A DNA stretch of 64,000 bases from contig OZ037773.1 in assembly GCA_964035545.1 (NCBI GenBank), forward strand, positions 1,986,751 to 2,050,750, given 5' to 3'. This document shows, piece after piece, positions 37,201-47,000 of the stretch; within the stretch, counting starts at the first letter, position 1, and every line of letters starts with the position of its first letter. The notes under the pieces were generated by a model. The model was given only the letters and a program-made list of their open reading frames with translations, searched no databases and was not told the DNA's origin. Both the position numbers and the translations under genes were made by a program. Source of the stretch: Bugula neritina (Eukaryota > Bryozoa > Gymnolaemata > Cheilostomatida > Bugulidae).

Positions 37201-40200
37201 TCTCCATCTTTGATATACACTATCCCACCGCTGCCACCACTGTTATAGTTTTCAGATTTAGGGTTGATGTGCCACCAAGAGAGTCTATTTAACACTAGAG
37301 AAACTTCACCAGTTAAGTCGAGTAGATATCGTTATATTTAATACAAGAATACATAATAAAAATCCAGTGTACAACAGTAATGATACGCACGTCTATTTAG
37401 TTTACAGCACTATCCTCAACTGAGCTAGTAGCGCGAAGCGGCTACTATTACTTATAAAACAGCCTAGATAATTGGCTAATACATTGTTCCGGGTCAATAC
37501 GCAACCTTGCGTATTGTGTTGCTGGTAGCTCCACGAGCCACCACAATATTTAATACTTGCACTGCACTGCTAAAAAACTCACGCAAGTTTATAGTCAATA
37601 TCCCTATCATAAATTGCTAATGATTAAAATGGGTTTCTTTTTTAAAGGTACTGCAACTCTAAGGATGCCATAGTTACATGATATTTAAATCTAAATGATT
37701 GCATGGTCAATGTATTCAGTAATACAAGTCTTCTGTAATTCAGAGTCAATATGTAGTGCTATAGTTTTAAGTAAAATGGCTCAGGTAAAATGGTATAGTA
37801 AAAATAGTAGGCTACAGGCAATAATGGCACAAATAGAAAAAAAGAGGTGTAAATGGCACATTGATGTTAAATCTTTTCAAATCCCAAACTAAAAATTCCA
37901 ACCTCCAAATCCCAACCCCAACCCTTAAACTCCTAACCCCTTTACCCTAAACTCCCACCTTCACCCTCTTGTCTCCAAACGGGCCTAAACTCTCACCTTA
38001 AATCTCCAACCCCTCCCCAAACCCCAATACTTAAAATGTGCCATTTTACTTGCTGTTCTATTTGTGTCATTATTACCTGTGCCATTTTTACCGGACTGGT
38101 TCTATAGCTAGTAGTCATTTGTTACAAGTTGGTAATCAGTAGCTACTAGTGACTAGCTTGTAGTAAATAGTCTGTATAAAGGCTCCTGATGTTGGATACA
38201 AGATGGCCTCTACACACAGCTTATAGAGGTTATAAAACAGAAACACTCTGGTCCATATAATCATGTCCTTGTTGTTTTAGAACTGATGGATGGATTAAGG
38301 ATACATTTGAGCCAACAGTAAAGATGTCCACTTATCTGTTAGCTATGATTGTCTGTGATTTTGCTCAAAAGAATGGCACTACTTCTGGAGGTGTACGTTT
38401 ATTCAAATTACCAAGATTAGAGTTCATAGAGATATAAATGTATAAAACGTCGTACTTTAAAACTAATAATATACAATTTGTTTTTATGAATTTCAGGTAA
38501 CTTTCAGGGTGTGGGCCCGGAAATCTGCTATAGATCAGGTAGACTATGCCCTAGACCAAGGAATCAGAATATTAGAATATTTTGAAGAGTTCTTCAATGA
38601 AACCTATCCACTGAAAAAACAGGGTGAGACATTTATGTGGAAATTAAACACTCTCTCTCACAGTTTCTGATATAATTCTATTCTATAGCTAGATTAGTAT
38701 AGTCTGTAAAGCAGTGACAAAGCTTGACTGTTCTTGCGAGCTTACAGATACATCCATGAGGATCAAAGAATTACTTACAGGGGCAGATAACAAAGGCTTC
38801 AGCCTGTTATTTCTCAATATTTGACAGCATCAATATACTATAATGCAAGTTTATCTTTTCTACATCCGATGATGGTTTTATTAAATTTTGCATTTTCCGT
38901 TGTCTCTAGACTTGAGATAAAACTCAGTAGTTGAGCTTAATTAACAGGCTGAATAGCTCAGAATGACCAGGTTGAAACTTTGATGGTTTTCCATAGATCC
39001 AACTGGCCTTGATTAATATATTGGAAATCAGTAAAAGTTCACTTGAATGTGCAAAGTGAGCTTCTTGCTTCAGCTTTTTTATGGCTACAGTTTATTGTTC
39101 TATAATTAGCATTATAACTTGCAACAGATAATTAGTTTAATTTTCCTGTTAACTTGGGACTCAGTAACAAGCTCTGTTGCTTTGAAATAAAAGCTACCAT
39201 CTCTATTATCGTGAGATTTCAGTAACCCTGATGTTATCTCATATCCATTATCGAAGTTATTACTCAAGTCAAGACCTAGTGACGGCAAATTACCAGAATT
39301 TTCTATGCTTTTTTTCATGTTATACTGGGTTCAATTTGCAATTTCTATAGTGTTTCACATGTGCTAGAAGTATTGTGATGCCATAACTCCAATTAATTTA
39401 GTCACAGCAGAACAATAACCTTACAATATTGTTATATTATATATCATGTTTTTGGTTCTATAGTAATAATATTATATTGTAGATATGATTGCTATTCCCG
39501 ACTTTGCTGCTGGGGCCATGGAGAACTGGGGTTTAATAACATACAGAGAAACCTTTATGCTGTATGACCCTAATAATTCTGATGCTTCCAACAAGTTTTG
39601 GATTGCTGCAGTGATATGTCATGAGCTTGGACATCAAGTAAAGTATTTTTAGTATTATACTAACCTACTGGAATATATTGTACTTTTTAATTCAACAAAC
39701 TCTTTATTAATTTTTAAAGTGGTTTGGCAATCTAACTACACTCACAGCAATGTTGGAGCATTTATTTACTTTCTGCTGCTTTTGTTATTTCTACTCATAC
39801 TTTATAACATATAATATAATCACTAGAAGTAGAGGCATTTGATTTTATTTTGCTGACATAATTTTAGTGGTTCGGCAACCTGGTGACTCCTTTATGGTGG
39901 GATGACTTGTGGCTGAACGAAGGGTTTGCTAGATATCTAGAGTACATCGGAGTGAACTTCACGGAGCCTGATTGGCAGATGGTATGATTGTATCTAACTG
40001 ACATGTAAGGTTACTGACTGAGATGGTGCACTTTTTTCTATTTGTTACTTTATGAACTTTCTAGATGGATCAGACTGTGAACAGAGATGCTCATGTTACT
40101 CTCAAGTCTGACAGCCTTGCAGCTTCGCACCCCATCTACGTTCCAGTAGAACATCCTAATGACGTTCTTCAGATATTTGATAGCATATCCTACAGCAAGG

Positions 40201-43200
40201 TAGAGAGTTATAAAATTTACCATATTTCATTGTTGGTTTGGGTTGTTGGAGGAGCATTTTAGAGGTGATTTATGAATAGCAACTGACTCGTGTAGTTATG
40301 CTGTTGTTCTGCAGGGAGCGTCAATACTAAGAATGATGAGGTATTTCTTGGGTGACCATGTATTCCAAGCAGCTTTATCTGTAAGTCATTTCAACCAAAG
40401 GTAATAGTAACAGTTTGTCACAAATCATATCAGTACAAGTAATTTCTGTGTTCAGTGTATTGTGTGTAGCAATAATCTAATTCGTAGAACTACATTGACA
40501 AAAGAGCTTTTGATAGCGCCAGCCATGATGATCTCTGGGAAGCCATGCAAATAGAGGCAGACAAACAAGGTCTGACAAACAGAGAAGGTCAAAAAATAAA
40601 TGTCAAGGCGATTCTAGACACCTGGATTTTACAAATGGGTTACCCTCTACTCGACGTCACTGTAAGCTGTATACACTCACTACTATTGGTTGTATATATA
40701 CAACTATATAGTGTTACAACAGCTCTAATGGGTTTCATAATATTCACAGATCGAGCCTGTTGTGGGAAGCAAGCAGCCAATAAGAATCACACAGAAGCAC
40801 TTCTTACTTGATGATTCACAAGAGCCAGACCCCAGATACCCCAGTCCTTACCAGTGAGTTTCTATTACTGAATCATTGTCTTCATTTGACTCGCACCTAC
40901 CTGTAGAATTTCAGCATCATTTGCAAAAACAAAACGTGTGTTTAGGTACAATTTTTGTGTTCCAAAATGGTAGCCATAATTTTACAGATACACATGGGAT
41001 GTTCCATTCAGTTTTGTTACAAGTAAATTACCAGACTTTGATGTTGATGAAACTTCTGTTGACTGGTTCTACAGGACTGAAGATTTTAGTAAGTTAATTC
41101 AGCCTGAGTTCACTCTTTCTGTAATTATCGATAATGCAACAGAACTAACATAAGCTTTTTTATGATAAAACTTCATATGTTATGCTTTATACTCAATATT
41201 TTTGTCCAATACAAGTTCTGTGATTACTACATTGTAGAGAGCATAGAAATAGATGCTGATTCTGATTGGCTGATCATAAACCCAAAACAATATGGTTTCT
41301 ACAGAGTAAATTATCCAGAATCTTTGTGGCAGAAACTAATTGATCAACAGAATGCAGATCATACTGTAAGTTGAAGTCATATGAATGAGTGTGTCTAGTT
41401 GCTATATTGATATACTACAGTGTGACTGATTGAGATAATATTGCAATACGACAGCAAGTGATTGTTATGTTGCCTGTTTAATTTTTTTCTGTTCATAGGT
41501 TATTGACCCATTGAATAGAGCCCAAATTATAGATGATGCTTTCAATATTGCACTGTAAGTAAATAACACATAGTTTTAGTTACATATGTTCATCGTTTCT
41601 ATTATGACTTATCTCATAATTTCAACTGTCGAGAGATGATATACTTGCGTGTTGGTGTTCCAGGGCTGGTAAACTGAATATTAAGTTTGCAATGGAGTTG
41701 ACTAAATATCTATCTAAAGAAGAAGACTACTTTCCATGGGATGCAGCCATTACCAGTCTGAGTTACGTTTCTTCAGCTCTGGAGAGAACTGAAGCTTACG
41801 GAAACTTCAAGGTGCTTCATAAGGATCCAATGAGATAATACAGTAGTATGGCATTACTGTAAAATACACACACACCCACGCACGCACGCACGCACGCACG
41901 TACGCACGCACGCATGCACGTACGCTCACACACATCATTGCTAGATATTACTGTTTTACTATTATATTACACTGATTAATGCTGTATTGTTATTTTTCTA
42001 GAAATACTACTCCTCCCTGATAAAGCCCTATTACAATAAGTTCAACAGTAACTGGCAGTTCAACAGTCTAGAACCAATAAACACTCAGTGAGTTTTTTAT
42101 CTGTTAGCGTTTCTGTTTTGAAGCTATGAGAACTCATTCATGATTTTACCTTTTTACATTTAATTTTTACTGAGTAGTTAATTATTAGTTTATTTTCCCT
42201 GTATTGTCAACATGTTCACAAGCAGATGGTAGCTTCTATCTCTATGAGACGCGAAAAGGGCTTTTCTAAGGAACTGAGGACTTTTTGGAACTATCGATAT
42301 TATTAATTATTTTGTCATTTTTATTTACGTTATTTAGCTTTGTCCCAAGAAATATTTGTATGAACACTTCTATATTAGAAAATGCTTTAGTTAGCCCAGT
42401 ATCTGTGTTTACTTTGTAGGTATAGGCAGTCTTCTGCCATCTCCCTCGCCTGTTCCTACAACGTTGGAGATTGTAGATCTCGGGCTGTAGAATTGTTTAA
42501 GAGTTGGATGAATGAGTCATCATCAGGGTGAGTCATAGACTAGAAGAACATACAGTAATAAAGACTGTGAAACAGACTATAATAACAGACAATAAGGACT
42601 GTGAAACAGACTATATCATAAAATTTAAAATCAACTACACTAATGGGCAATAACAATAATATTCATTAGAAAAAACAGTGAACCAGGCTATCAGAAAACA
42701 GTATGATTACAAAACTTCACAATATAGTTTGTAAAATGCATTATTGTTGTCTAATTTATAGTGTGAAACTGATTATGAAACACAGTATAGATTACAAAGC
42801 ATGCTATAAGCTGATATGGTTTTTTTGCAGTTTTATTCACCCGAATGTAAGGAGCACAGTCTACTGTTATGGAGTAGATAAATTTGGAGTTGTAGCCTGG
42901 GACTACGTCTATCAAAGGTTTAAAACAGAAAATGTGGCAGGTGAAGCGGTGAAGTTGCTACAATCTTTAGGATGTACTGATGAGACATGGCTGTTACAGA
43001 GGTGTGTATATATACATATGTAGCTACAGTGTATACACATATGTAGCTAGTATGTATGCACATTTAGCTACTGTGTATACATATGTACCTTCGAAGCAAT
43101 GAGTCTTCGGAATATTGACTAGTCACCTTTTGTAATAACTTGATACATAATTTAGAAACTTCCATGAATCGTAAAATTGACACTATTTATAACCAGTGTA

Positions 43201-44369
43201 CAATAAACTATGACTAAAAATTGTGTCAACAAGTATTGCTTAATGATAGGTTGTCTTAAAAATGCATGTCATGCTAAGTACCAAAAGTGTATGTATGTAT
43301 ATGCAGGCTAATGTCAGATAAAGATGGTATATGTAATACATTATGGTAGAGCAAAATTGTTTTGTGACATTTATACACGTAGATGCACAGTGCATGTGGG
43401 TAGCTACAGTGTGCAAATGTGTAGATACAATGTCTACATGGATAGTTACAGGGTTTACCAAAAGAGTATATATGTGTAGATACAATGTCTACATGGATAG
43501 ATACACGGTTTACCAAAAGAGTATACATGTGTAGCTACAGTGTACACATGCTCAGGTACAGTGTGAGCATGTATAGACACAGTGTATACATATGTAGTTA
43601 CAGTAAGATTTCTGTTGTAGACTGTTAGACTATTCAGTGGATGAAGATAAAATCAGAAAACAAGATTCTTATATAGCTATAAGGGCTGTAACTAATAACA
43701 ATATTGGGAGATTCCTCGCATGGGATTGGTTGAGAGCTAACTGGTTCGACATTAAAGCTAAGTAAGTAGTAAAAATTTACTACCATGTGGACCTTCTTGA
43801 GTGACATTAGCTGCACGTCCTCAAGTAGATGTGGTTATAAATCATCCAACGACACCAGTTATTATTTGCAACAACAATTCATGATTCAAATTTATATTGC
43901 TTAATTTATATCAGCTGTAGCAATTAGGCATTAGAGTTTATTATGCAAATCCTTCATTTGTTTTTGCATTATGGCAAAATATTTCAGTATAATAAACAAT
44001 GGTGATTACAGGTTCGGCGTTGGTGTCACACTATTTGGTCAAGTCATTTCCTCTGCAATCCCGTCTCTGTTTACAGAGTTTGAACTGCATCAGGTATGTC
44101 ACATTTTTTTCAGTTGCCAGCCAATTGAAAGCTTTCCAAGTATATGTACTCATTATCCTTTTTTATTTTTACTATATTTCTATATTTCATCACTTGTTTT
44201 CTGTGTTCTCTTGTTTTAGATAGAAAAGTTCATCAGTGAAACCGGGGATCTGGGAACTGCCTCGAGAGAGTTCGCGAAAGTGGCTGACCAAACTCGGAGT
44301 AATATTTTGTATTTAGAAAGGAATCAGCTTGATTTAATGCAGTGGCTAGAGGACTCGTTAGGCCTGTAA
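28242..44369 (+). CDS. Membrane alanyl aminopeptidase (M1 family, aminopeptidase N-like), gene 1
   Basis: Exons: 28242-28445, 28576-28657, 28829-28953, 29037-29238, 29400-29604, 29763-29918, 38281-38392, 38497-38623, 39483-39637, 39868-39981, 40065-40199, 40315-40380, 40488-40661, 40750-40853, 40988-41088, 41238-41365, 41499-41554, 41664-41811, 42002-42087, 42420-42527, 42831-43001, 43621-43761, 44012-44093, 44220-44369. They sum to 3,132 nt (1,043 aa plus stop). M1 enzymes use one Zn2+ to remove N-terminal residues from peptides. Layout: short cytosolic tail, signal anchor (about 34-56), Thr-rich stalk (about 110-135), N-terminal beta domain with [13 protein letters not shown], then the catalytic domain. 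GAMEN is at 415-419, HELGH at 451-455, third zinc ligand E474 in NEGFA (H-X3-H-X18-E) and the probable transition-state Tyr is 537. The ATG follows the intron 1 acceptor directly. Intron 7 holds an antisense Ty3/gypsy element, yet all splice sites and frames are intact. Confidence 0.92.
29974..30035 (+). pseudogene. Decayed duplicate of exon 7 (7b) in gene 1
   Basis: Just after exon 7, a spoiled acceptor region (catatag) is followed by sequence that aligns with exon 7b of gene 2 (tctagca... then caatgctagga) and then degenerates. The flanking intron (ttcactaactctttattta) is shared by both genes. The start of the duplicate is recognisable but it no longer encodes the FDEP motif. Confidence 0.6.
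30100..30404 (-). repeat. 3' LTR of the Ty3/gypsy element
   Basis: 305 bp. In element orientation it begins TGTGGTGGCTCG and ends CTATAACA. It lies next to the purine tract at 30405-30418. I see no difference from the other LTR. Confidence 0.95.
30405..30418 (-). promoter_or_regulatory. Polypurine tract of the Ty3/gypsy element
   Basis: On the minus strand, ctggagggggcag directly abuts the 3' LTR start TGTGG, the expected position for plus-strand DNA priming. Confidence 0.7.
30677..31750 (-). CDS. Accessory ORF3 of the Ty3/gypsy element with zinc-finger motifs
   Basis: 357 codons starting 18 nt after the pol stop, in the position env holds in errantiviruses. No signal peptide or membrane segment is visible, so it is not an env gene. 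Residues 1-140 are acidic and Ser/Pro-rich. A C2H2 finger spans C155-X2-C158-X12-H171-X3-H175. A second atypical finger (C181-X-C183, H196, C202) follows. The C-terminus (about 310-357) is a heptad-rich coiled coil ending in basic residues. It could bind nucleic acid or guide integration, but function is unknown. Confidence 0.75.
   Translation of the reverse strand: METGSMPVDSELIQQIESELLGTTFHVNDDEDTVMADGLLDLELDTVLGQSTHDSSVPRVHSKSSDSQASNSRQSLELGCKDPPRSNTNSTFVDTLAPVSPGMPSLEMAWDSEPAPTTSTTRKLPPQLEATSNWITPATEREIRTHQGGESNRECNLCQQRFTTHRRLKVHLPQHYVTTFCPCGEYSYNRDYLLRHQRTMQCYQGHVYEVDESSYPAFLNAIKPLITDSARLSRLEQGFPSPRPIISGAADKPTQSANSPPRSPLRMPHTFPRVVLQKVDTNAYTLPPPLPSSERKRHRQPTSSRSSPWARNLREVEARAHDLEQEVYRLAPRVQAASSELKYLQESIKRMKRAARS
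31768..36168 (-). CDS. Pol polyprotein (PR-RT-RNase H-IN) of the Ty3/gypsy element
   Basis: 1,466 codons from the first ATG. The frame is open further upstream to the slip site near 36393. An Arg/Pro-rich start leads to aspartic protease DSG (D68), reverse transcriptase with VDYRKLN (about 400) and YLDD (498-501), and RNase H with DTDASD (645-650). Integrase follows, with an H2C2 finger (H913, H917, C947, C950), catalytic D979, D1039 and E1075 (35-residue spacing) and a GPY-type module (about 1200-1250). A Pro-rich tail ends in a short Cys-containing stretch. I see no chromodomain. Pol makes and integrates element cDNA. The reading frame is uninterrupted. Confidence 0.95.
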   Translation of the reverse strand: MEPEGPVERPKPRRHQPRRRKPRKPRVKPPPSCQNRIAHAGGVKVQPHGESYFLPGKVAGNAVTFLLDSGCTTNLLSRRVFEALPRRDRDRVRPYAGEHGTLADGSCIPFYGIIELPGRVRDQAVQETFIIGQLEEDAILGMPFLKQHQCRIDFSKSVVLMGGRELACVDKFGRPLVGGVQVVRNCTVPGRSRATIHCRVNSNRIARLGVVESAHEKIQLASSLNRLTERGEVLVQCVNPFTEPIELPAGSMLGRFHSVQEEDVGPSLGDATEAPPRHPIQGRGAVPTHLRELYETASGGCASNRERQAMAKLLRDYGDVFSSGEHDVGLTGIVRHEIPLTAGTTPVRQPTRRLGPEKEKEVSRQVRDLLDRGLIEPAHSAWSSPVVLVRKKDGSWRFCVDYRKLNSVTIQDAYPLPRIDESLDALAGSKYFSTLDLLSGYWQVPLSPDAQEKAAFITRDGLWKWKVLPFGLTSAPATFQRLMEQVLSGLHWKTLLVYLDDVIVISPDFETHVSRLQEVFERLRGAGLKLKPSKCALLQPEVKYLGHVVGRNGVATDPEKVRAVEDWVTPQDLTGLRAFLGLVGYYRQYIPDFAGIAQPLNRLTAKGVTWQWTPVEQEAFDRLKGCLLTAPILAYPDPTLEYILDTDASDQNVGAVLSQVQEGREVVVAYYSKSLSPAERNYCTTRKELLAVIKSVKHFRPYLYGRKFRLRTDHASLIWLCRRAEPSSQVARWLEILAEFSYRIEHRPGKRHSNADGLSRRPDGGCKQCLNIERRDGGPPRCELETLAHHGASFDWDQGQLRQRVDESPEDVQNLRANPVLAGNVRELKKLQEELPGVVADIYRAKKEGRRPSEERIRPGCAEFRLYCQRWDSLRIGQDGLLTISLAASGRHPERKRVVCPTAIRRELIWDTHKQAHAGVKRVISKLRLRWYWPQMERDVRLRVKQCEICQASKHSRPPGEAGRRRLYAGRPWQVVAVDLVGPMPMTPRGNNWILVLTDHFTRWADALAIPDASAPTVARALDQHVFCYFGLPEQIHSDQGAQFQSQLMSDLCHLWGVNQSRTTPYHPQGNGVVERNNRMLGDALRSLLLGRGQEEWDTVLPQVMRAYRSTPHTSTGETPNLLMLGRETRVPDHLTYHVPEQDNSVHEYASELVERMKAAHEILRQQQWKVRHEDSDEPPLYQRGDKVWMVNYRRRRGQADKLKPKFVGPYVVVEAMPNHTYKIERSGQVSIQNESRLKPYWASPDGVGEAPPPLLEPRRQTTTRGRRRHGPEYEVVIPRKENLVREERQLLSTEACPPPPSLIPSLPETEPVPEVQTPTEGGAPSGEQEEVTTNGEVETPLEAPTSEPASVSPPLERGQRTRKPPPYLKDFICDCIRSGAHESLGENRTICWSCEPHANINFCEGGIVGGINARKANSSDLVSRKRCSAFSYADIAKGRRISQPAPTLPRTLSMDINTEFPGKPV
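36342..37106 (-). CDS. Gag (capsid-like) of the Ty3/gypsy element
   Basis: A 254-codon frame with retrotransposon-Gag features: an acidic Trp-containing helical start ([14 protein letters not shown]), a central helical region with [12 protein letters not shown], and a Pro/Gly/Gln-rich tail. No CCHC zinc knuckle is seen. Gag normally packages element RNA into particles. No ATG begins this frame: an in-frame stop lies just upstream, and a separate ATG-initiated frame from 37207 runs into it out of register. That suggests a one-base break near 37105, or a sequence error. The frame ends at TAA 36342-36344 and pol overlaps it in the -1 frame. Confidence 0.8.
   Translation of the reverse strand: MLEAPTFTGSEDVEQFIQEFREVMEVAQWPHRVALIKLRRAVTEQAKPYGVGTDVDGILAALRARFGTSVIDARTKLERLCRTPRTSLQEHAATVKKLAQIAYSDLPAQHQERYTYDAFVQSLNDLGLDHHLRAKGITRIEDALKAGEAYLLATQMHRAQRNPPVVGVSAARATTGSEALPLEAEVDRMVEMLGQLVTILAGAGPGQALRMSPTSVGQGWSSADQDQGQKGRPQYQGALNCHGPRTHSLPVGRN
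36387..36393 (-). promoter_or_regulatory. Candidate -1 ribosomal frameshift heptamer
   Basis: On the minus strand the heptamer is G TTA AAC in gag phase. Slipping back one base gives GTT AAA C, exactly the pol frame, which has no stop from here through the gag terminator into the protease. GUUAAAC is a known natural -1 slip site. A downstream structure was not modelled. Confidence 0.55.
37220..37240 (-). promoter_or_regulatory. Primer-binding region of the Ty3/gypsy element
   Basis: On the minus strand, immediately after the 5' LTR, the sequence reads gtggtggcagcggtggg. It contains TGG, as expected for pairing with a tRNA CCA end. The tRNA was not identified. Confidence 0.55.
37241..37545 (-). 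repeat. 5' LTR of the Ty3/gypsy element
   Basis: 305 bp, identical by eye to 30100-30404. In element orientation it precedes the primer-binding region and gag. An aataaaaa-type run occurs inside on the plus strand, so it could in principle add polyadenylation signals to host transcripts reading through. Confidence 0.95.
37576..37646 (-). mobile_element. Truncated SINE tail fragment (copy B)
   Basis: The segment aactcacgcaagtttatag and the following ~50 bp match the 3' tail of the tRNA-derived SINE in reverse orientation, then diverge before the tRNA-like head. Confidence 0.55.
37771..38092. mobile_element. Possible fold-back/MITE element with C-rich core
   Basis: The left arm (for example taatggcacaaatagaa near 37821-37838) is imperfectly inverted in the right arm (ttctatttgtgtcatta near 38056-38072). 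Arms are tiled with aaaatggcac motifs. The ~150-bp centre is C-rich, with degenerate aaccctaaactcc-like runs. It lies in intron 7 of gene 1. Confidence 0.45.
41869..41935 (+). repeat. (CACG)n/(CA)n microsatellite
   Basis: A run of cacgcacgcacg with acgt variants inside intron 19 of aminopeptidase gene 1. It is absent from the equivalent gene 2 intron. Confidence 0.9.
43002..43600 (+). repeat. Intron 22 minisatellite of aminopeptidase gene 1
   Basis: Degenerate ~20-bp units (tacatatgtagctacagtgta) at both ends of the intron. Homologous arrays are at 54495-55020 (gene 2) and 60059-60660 (pseudogene). Confidence 0.75.
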
Positions 44370-44437
44370 TTCTACAGGCAGCATATGTATGACATTCATC
44401 ATGCTGCCTTGTTTTTATATTTCTCAGTACTTTCTAG

Positions 44438-44443
44438 AATAAA
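44438..44443 (+). terminator. Polyadenylation signal of aminopeptidase gene 1
   Basis: AATAAA 69 nt after the stop codon (tttctagaataaacatgac). The same signal and context recur near 62150 downstream of the pseudogene. Confidence 0.75.
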
Positions 44444-44449
44444 CATGAC

Positions 44450-45300
44450 TGTCTCTGTGTGAGTCATTGCTTGCATATCAACTCCGTCACTGCTTCTTCC
44501 AGTTAATCTTTGCTCAACTGTTTTCTTAAAACCTTCTTGTGGGTTAATGCGAGACTCACAAACGAGTTGTCTTTATTCCAAGTTATTTTACATACTTTTG
44601 TGTTAAAGAAAATAGACTGACTACACCAATCCTGTAATAATATTATTTCATTGGATAGCATGAATTATAATTGGTGATGCTTTATCATTATTTTACTCAA
44701 AGTTATTCACTTAAGTTAGATTATTATTTTGATATCAGTTATAAATATAATATTATAATACCATTATGATGTTGGTTACGAAAATTATAATATATTATTA
44801 CCATAATGTTAGATATAAGTGTGACATATTGTTACCATGACAACTACAGATATCAGAACTAACATCCCATTCATATCCTCATTCCAATAGATCCAATAGA
44901 TCTGAAACAGTTGAAAGTTGATGCAGTGACACTAAGTATAATCAATTTACCTAATACCAACATCAATTATAATACTAACATAAATTATAATACTACCATA
45001 AATTATAATATTATATAGTATTATAGTACTACAATAAAATTAAATGCTATTATATATAAACTCTTATGAGGTAATCACATTACTAACTGCATACTTGTTG
45101 CTAAAGGATGTGGCAGCTCAAATATGTATCTAGTATAACTTTAATATTAAAAATTAAACAAAATTAATTATTTTTTTAAATTTAAGCTGAAAAGAGTTTA
45201 AAACTTAAATGATTTTGTATTAGTTTGTCGTTGGCTTGAAATATATTTTTATCATAATTGGTAATTAAAATGTTTTACTCACCCTTTGTCTGCTAGGAGT
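44450..45300. other. Intergenic spacer duplicated downstream
   Basis: AT-rich sequence between genes 1 and 2 with no gene seen. Its first ~480 bp are repeated at about 62155-62640 behind the pseudogene, and the part just before promoter 2 (ttatttctctc) rejoins at 62643. About 370 bp in between is missing from the second copy. Confidence 0.7.
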
Positions 45301-45404
45301 TATTTCTCTCACTGAGTGATTGCAGAATATTGACTTATCTTTAATATTGGGCCACGCCTTCCATTAGAGCTGAACCTTAACAGAGACACTGAATACATAT
45401 CCAA

Positions 45405-45526
45405 CCAATCAGCTTGCTGAGGCTGTCCTTCTAGAGGACAGAATAAAATATATAAATAATATTTCCTGCAACAAGCATTTCATTTGCTCAGCTTGAAGAA
45501 CAGCAGTTTCCATTCACAAAGCATCA
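45405..45526 (+). promoter_or_regulatory. Promoter and noncoding exon 1 of aminopeptidase gene 2
   Basis: CCAAT at 45405-45409, TATAAATA at 45451-45458, an expected start about 45482 and a donor catca|gtaagttt after 45526. The ~190-bp block from about 45349 is repeated with few changes at 63328-63525, which supports functional constraint or recent duplication. Confidence 0.7.
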
Positions 45527-45559
45527 GTAAGTTTGATAGCAAGTTTCTTAATGTTATAC

Positions 45560-46080
45560 ACTATATAGTTCTAATATAACGTATGTTATGTACTATATAA
45601 TTATACTATAACTATATTATGTACTATATAGTTATAATATAACTATGTTATGTAGTATCTAGTTCTAATATAACTTATGTTGTGTACTATATGATTATAC
45701 TATAACTATATTATGTACTATAATTATAGTTATATTATAACTATATTATGTACTATAATTATAGTTATATTATAACTATATTATGTACTATATAGTTATA
45801 ATATAACTATGTTATGTACTATATAGTTGTAATATAACTTATGTTGTGTACTATATGATTATACTATAACTATATTATGTACTATATAGTTATATTATAA
45901 CTATATTATGTACTATATATAGTTATAATATAACTATGTTAGTACTATATATATGTAATATAACTATCTTATACACTATATAGTTGCAATATAACCATGT
46001 TATGCACTATATAGTTTGATATAACTATTTTACACACTATATATAGTTTTAATATAATTATGTTGTACCCTATAAGTATA
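45560..46080 (+). repeat. ~40-bp minisatellite in intron 1 of gene 2
   Basis: Units built from actatatagttataatataactatgttatgt-like sequence (given here in part: gttataatataactatgtta). The rest of intron 1 (46080-47000) is very AT-rich with no gene seen. A shorter homologous array sits at 63540-63670. Confidence 0.85.
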
Positions 46081-47000
46081 TATGTAGTTCTATGTTCTAT
46101 ACTATATGTTGTACATTGTTATTATAATCATGGAACTGTAATATGTTAGTAAAAGCTAGTTAGATACAATAACATATTTGGTTATGCTGCATAACATGAT
46201 CTAGTAAAGAGTTACAATACGTACTCCTTGCAAGCTGGTAGATAGCTGAGAATTTGTATCTACCTGAACATAAATCTCAGTATTTTAAATGTTGTTAGTT
46301 ACTTTTCTATTTAATAAGATACCATATGCAACAGGTGTGACTATATAAACATTATATTACATACAGTACCAACGCTCTTACCTTGTGATATAATATCATG
46401 ACTAAAGTAGTTGTTGTGTCACCAGCAGTTTGTAAACTGGCGAGAAATTCGTACTGTTATATATACTCTTTGTATATTATAATGGCATGTAAATTGTATT
46501 ATGTCGTTTATGTGGCATAAGTATATGCATGTTTTGTTGTGTACATTACAATAACATACCAACACATACTGACGTTGAATCTCTCCTAACTATGATATAC
46601 AGTATGCTCAAATTGTTATATATTATACTCTACGGTTGCTGTATTAGACGTATTAAAAATCTCATATTATACGATTATTATTATTAATATTTATAAAAAA
46701 CAACAGATACTATGTTCTATATATTTTTTATATTATAACATATGATATAGCATAGTGCATCATATTACATATACTAGATTATATATACTAATTATATAAT
46801 ATTGTATTATACACATATTTTATTGTATAAATTTATTATATCACAACACATGGTATAATATAATATATTATATTATAGATACTACAATATAAATTCGTAA
46901 TATATTATAATATATATTGCATATAATACAGTATATATATTTATATATCACGAATTATTACATATAATAGATTGCATAAATCTAATATAATATATTGCAG

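Larger units (their letters stand above)
30100..37545 (-). mobile_element. Ty3/gypsy LTR retrotransposon in intron 7 of aminopeptidase gene 1
   Basis: A 7,446-bp element, antisense to the host gene. It has 305-bp LTRs at both ends (TG...CA), a 4-bp target duplication atat (30096-30099 and 37546-37549), a primer-binding region, a purine tract, gag, pol and an extra ORF. Pol order is protease, reverse transcriptase, RNase H, integrase, which defines Ty3/gypsy (Metaviridae). The two LTRs look identical by eye, implying recent insertion. Base composition is clearly more GC-rich than the host introns. Confidence 0.95.
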
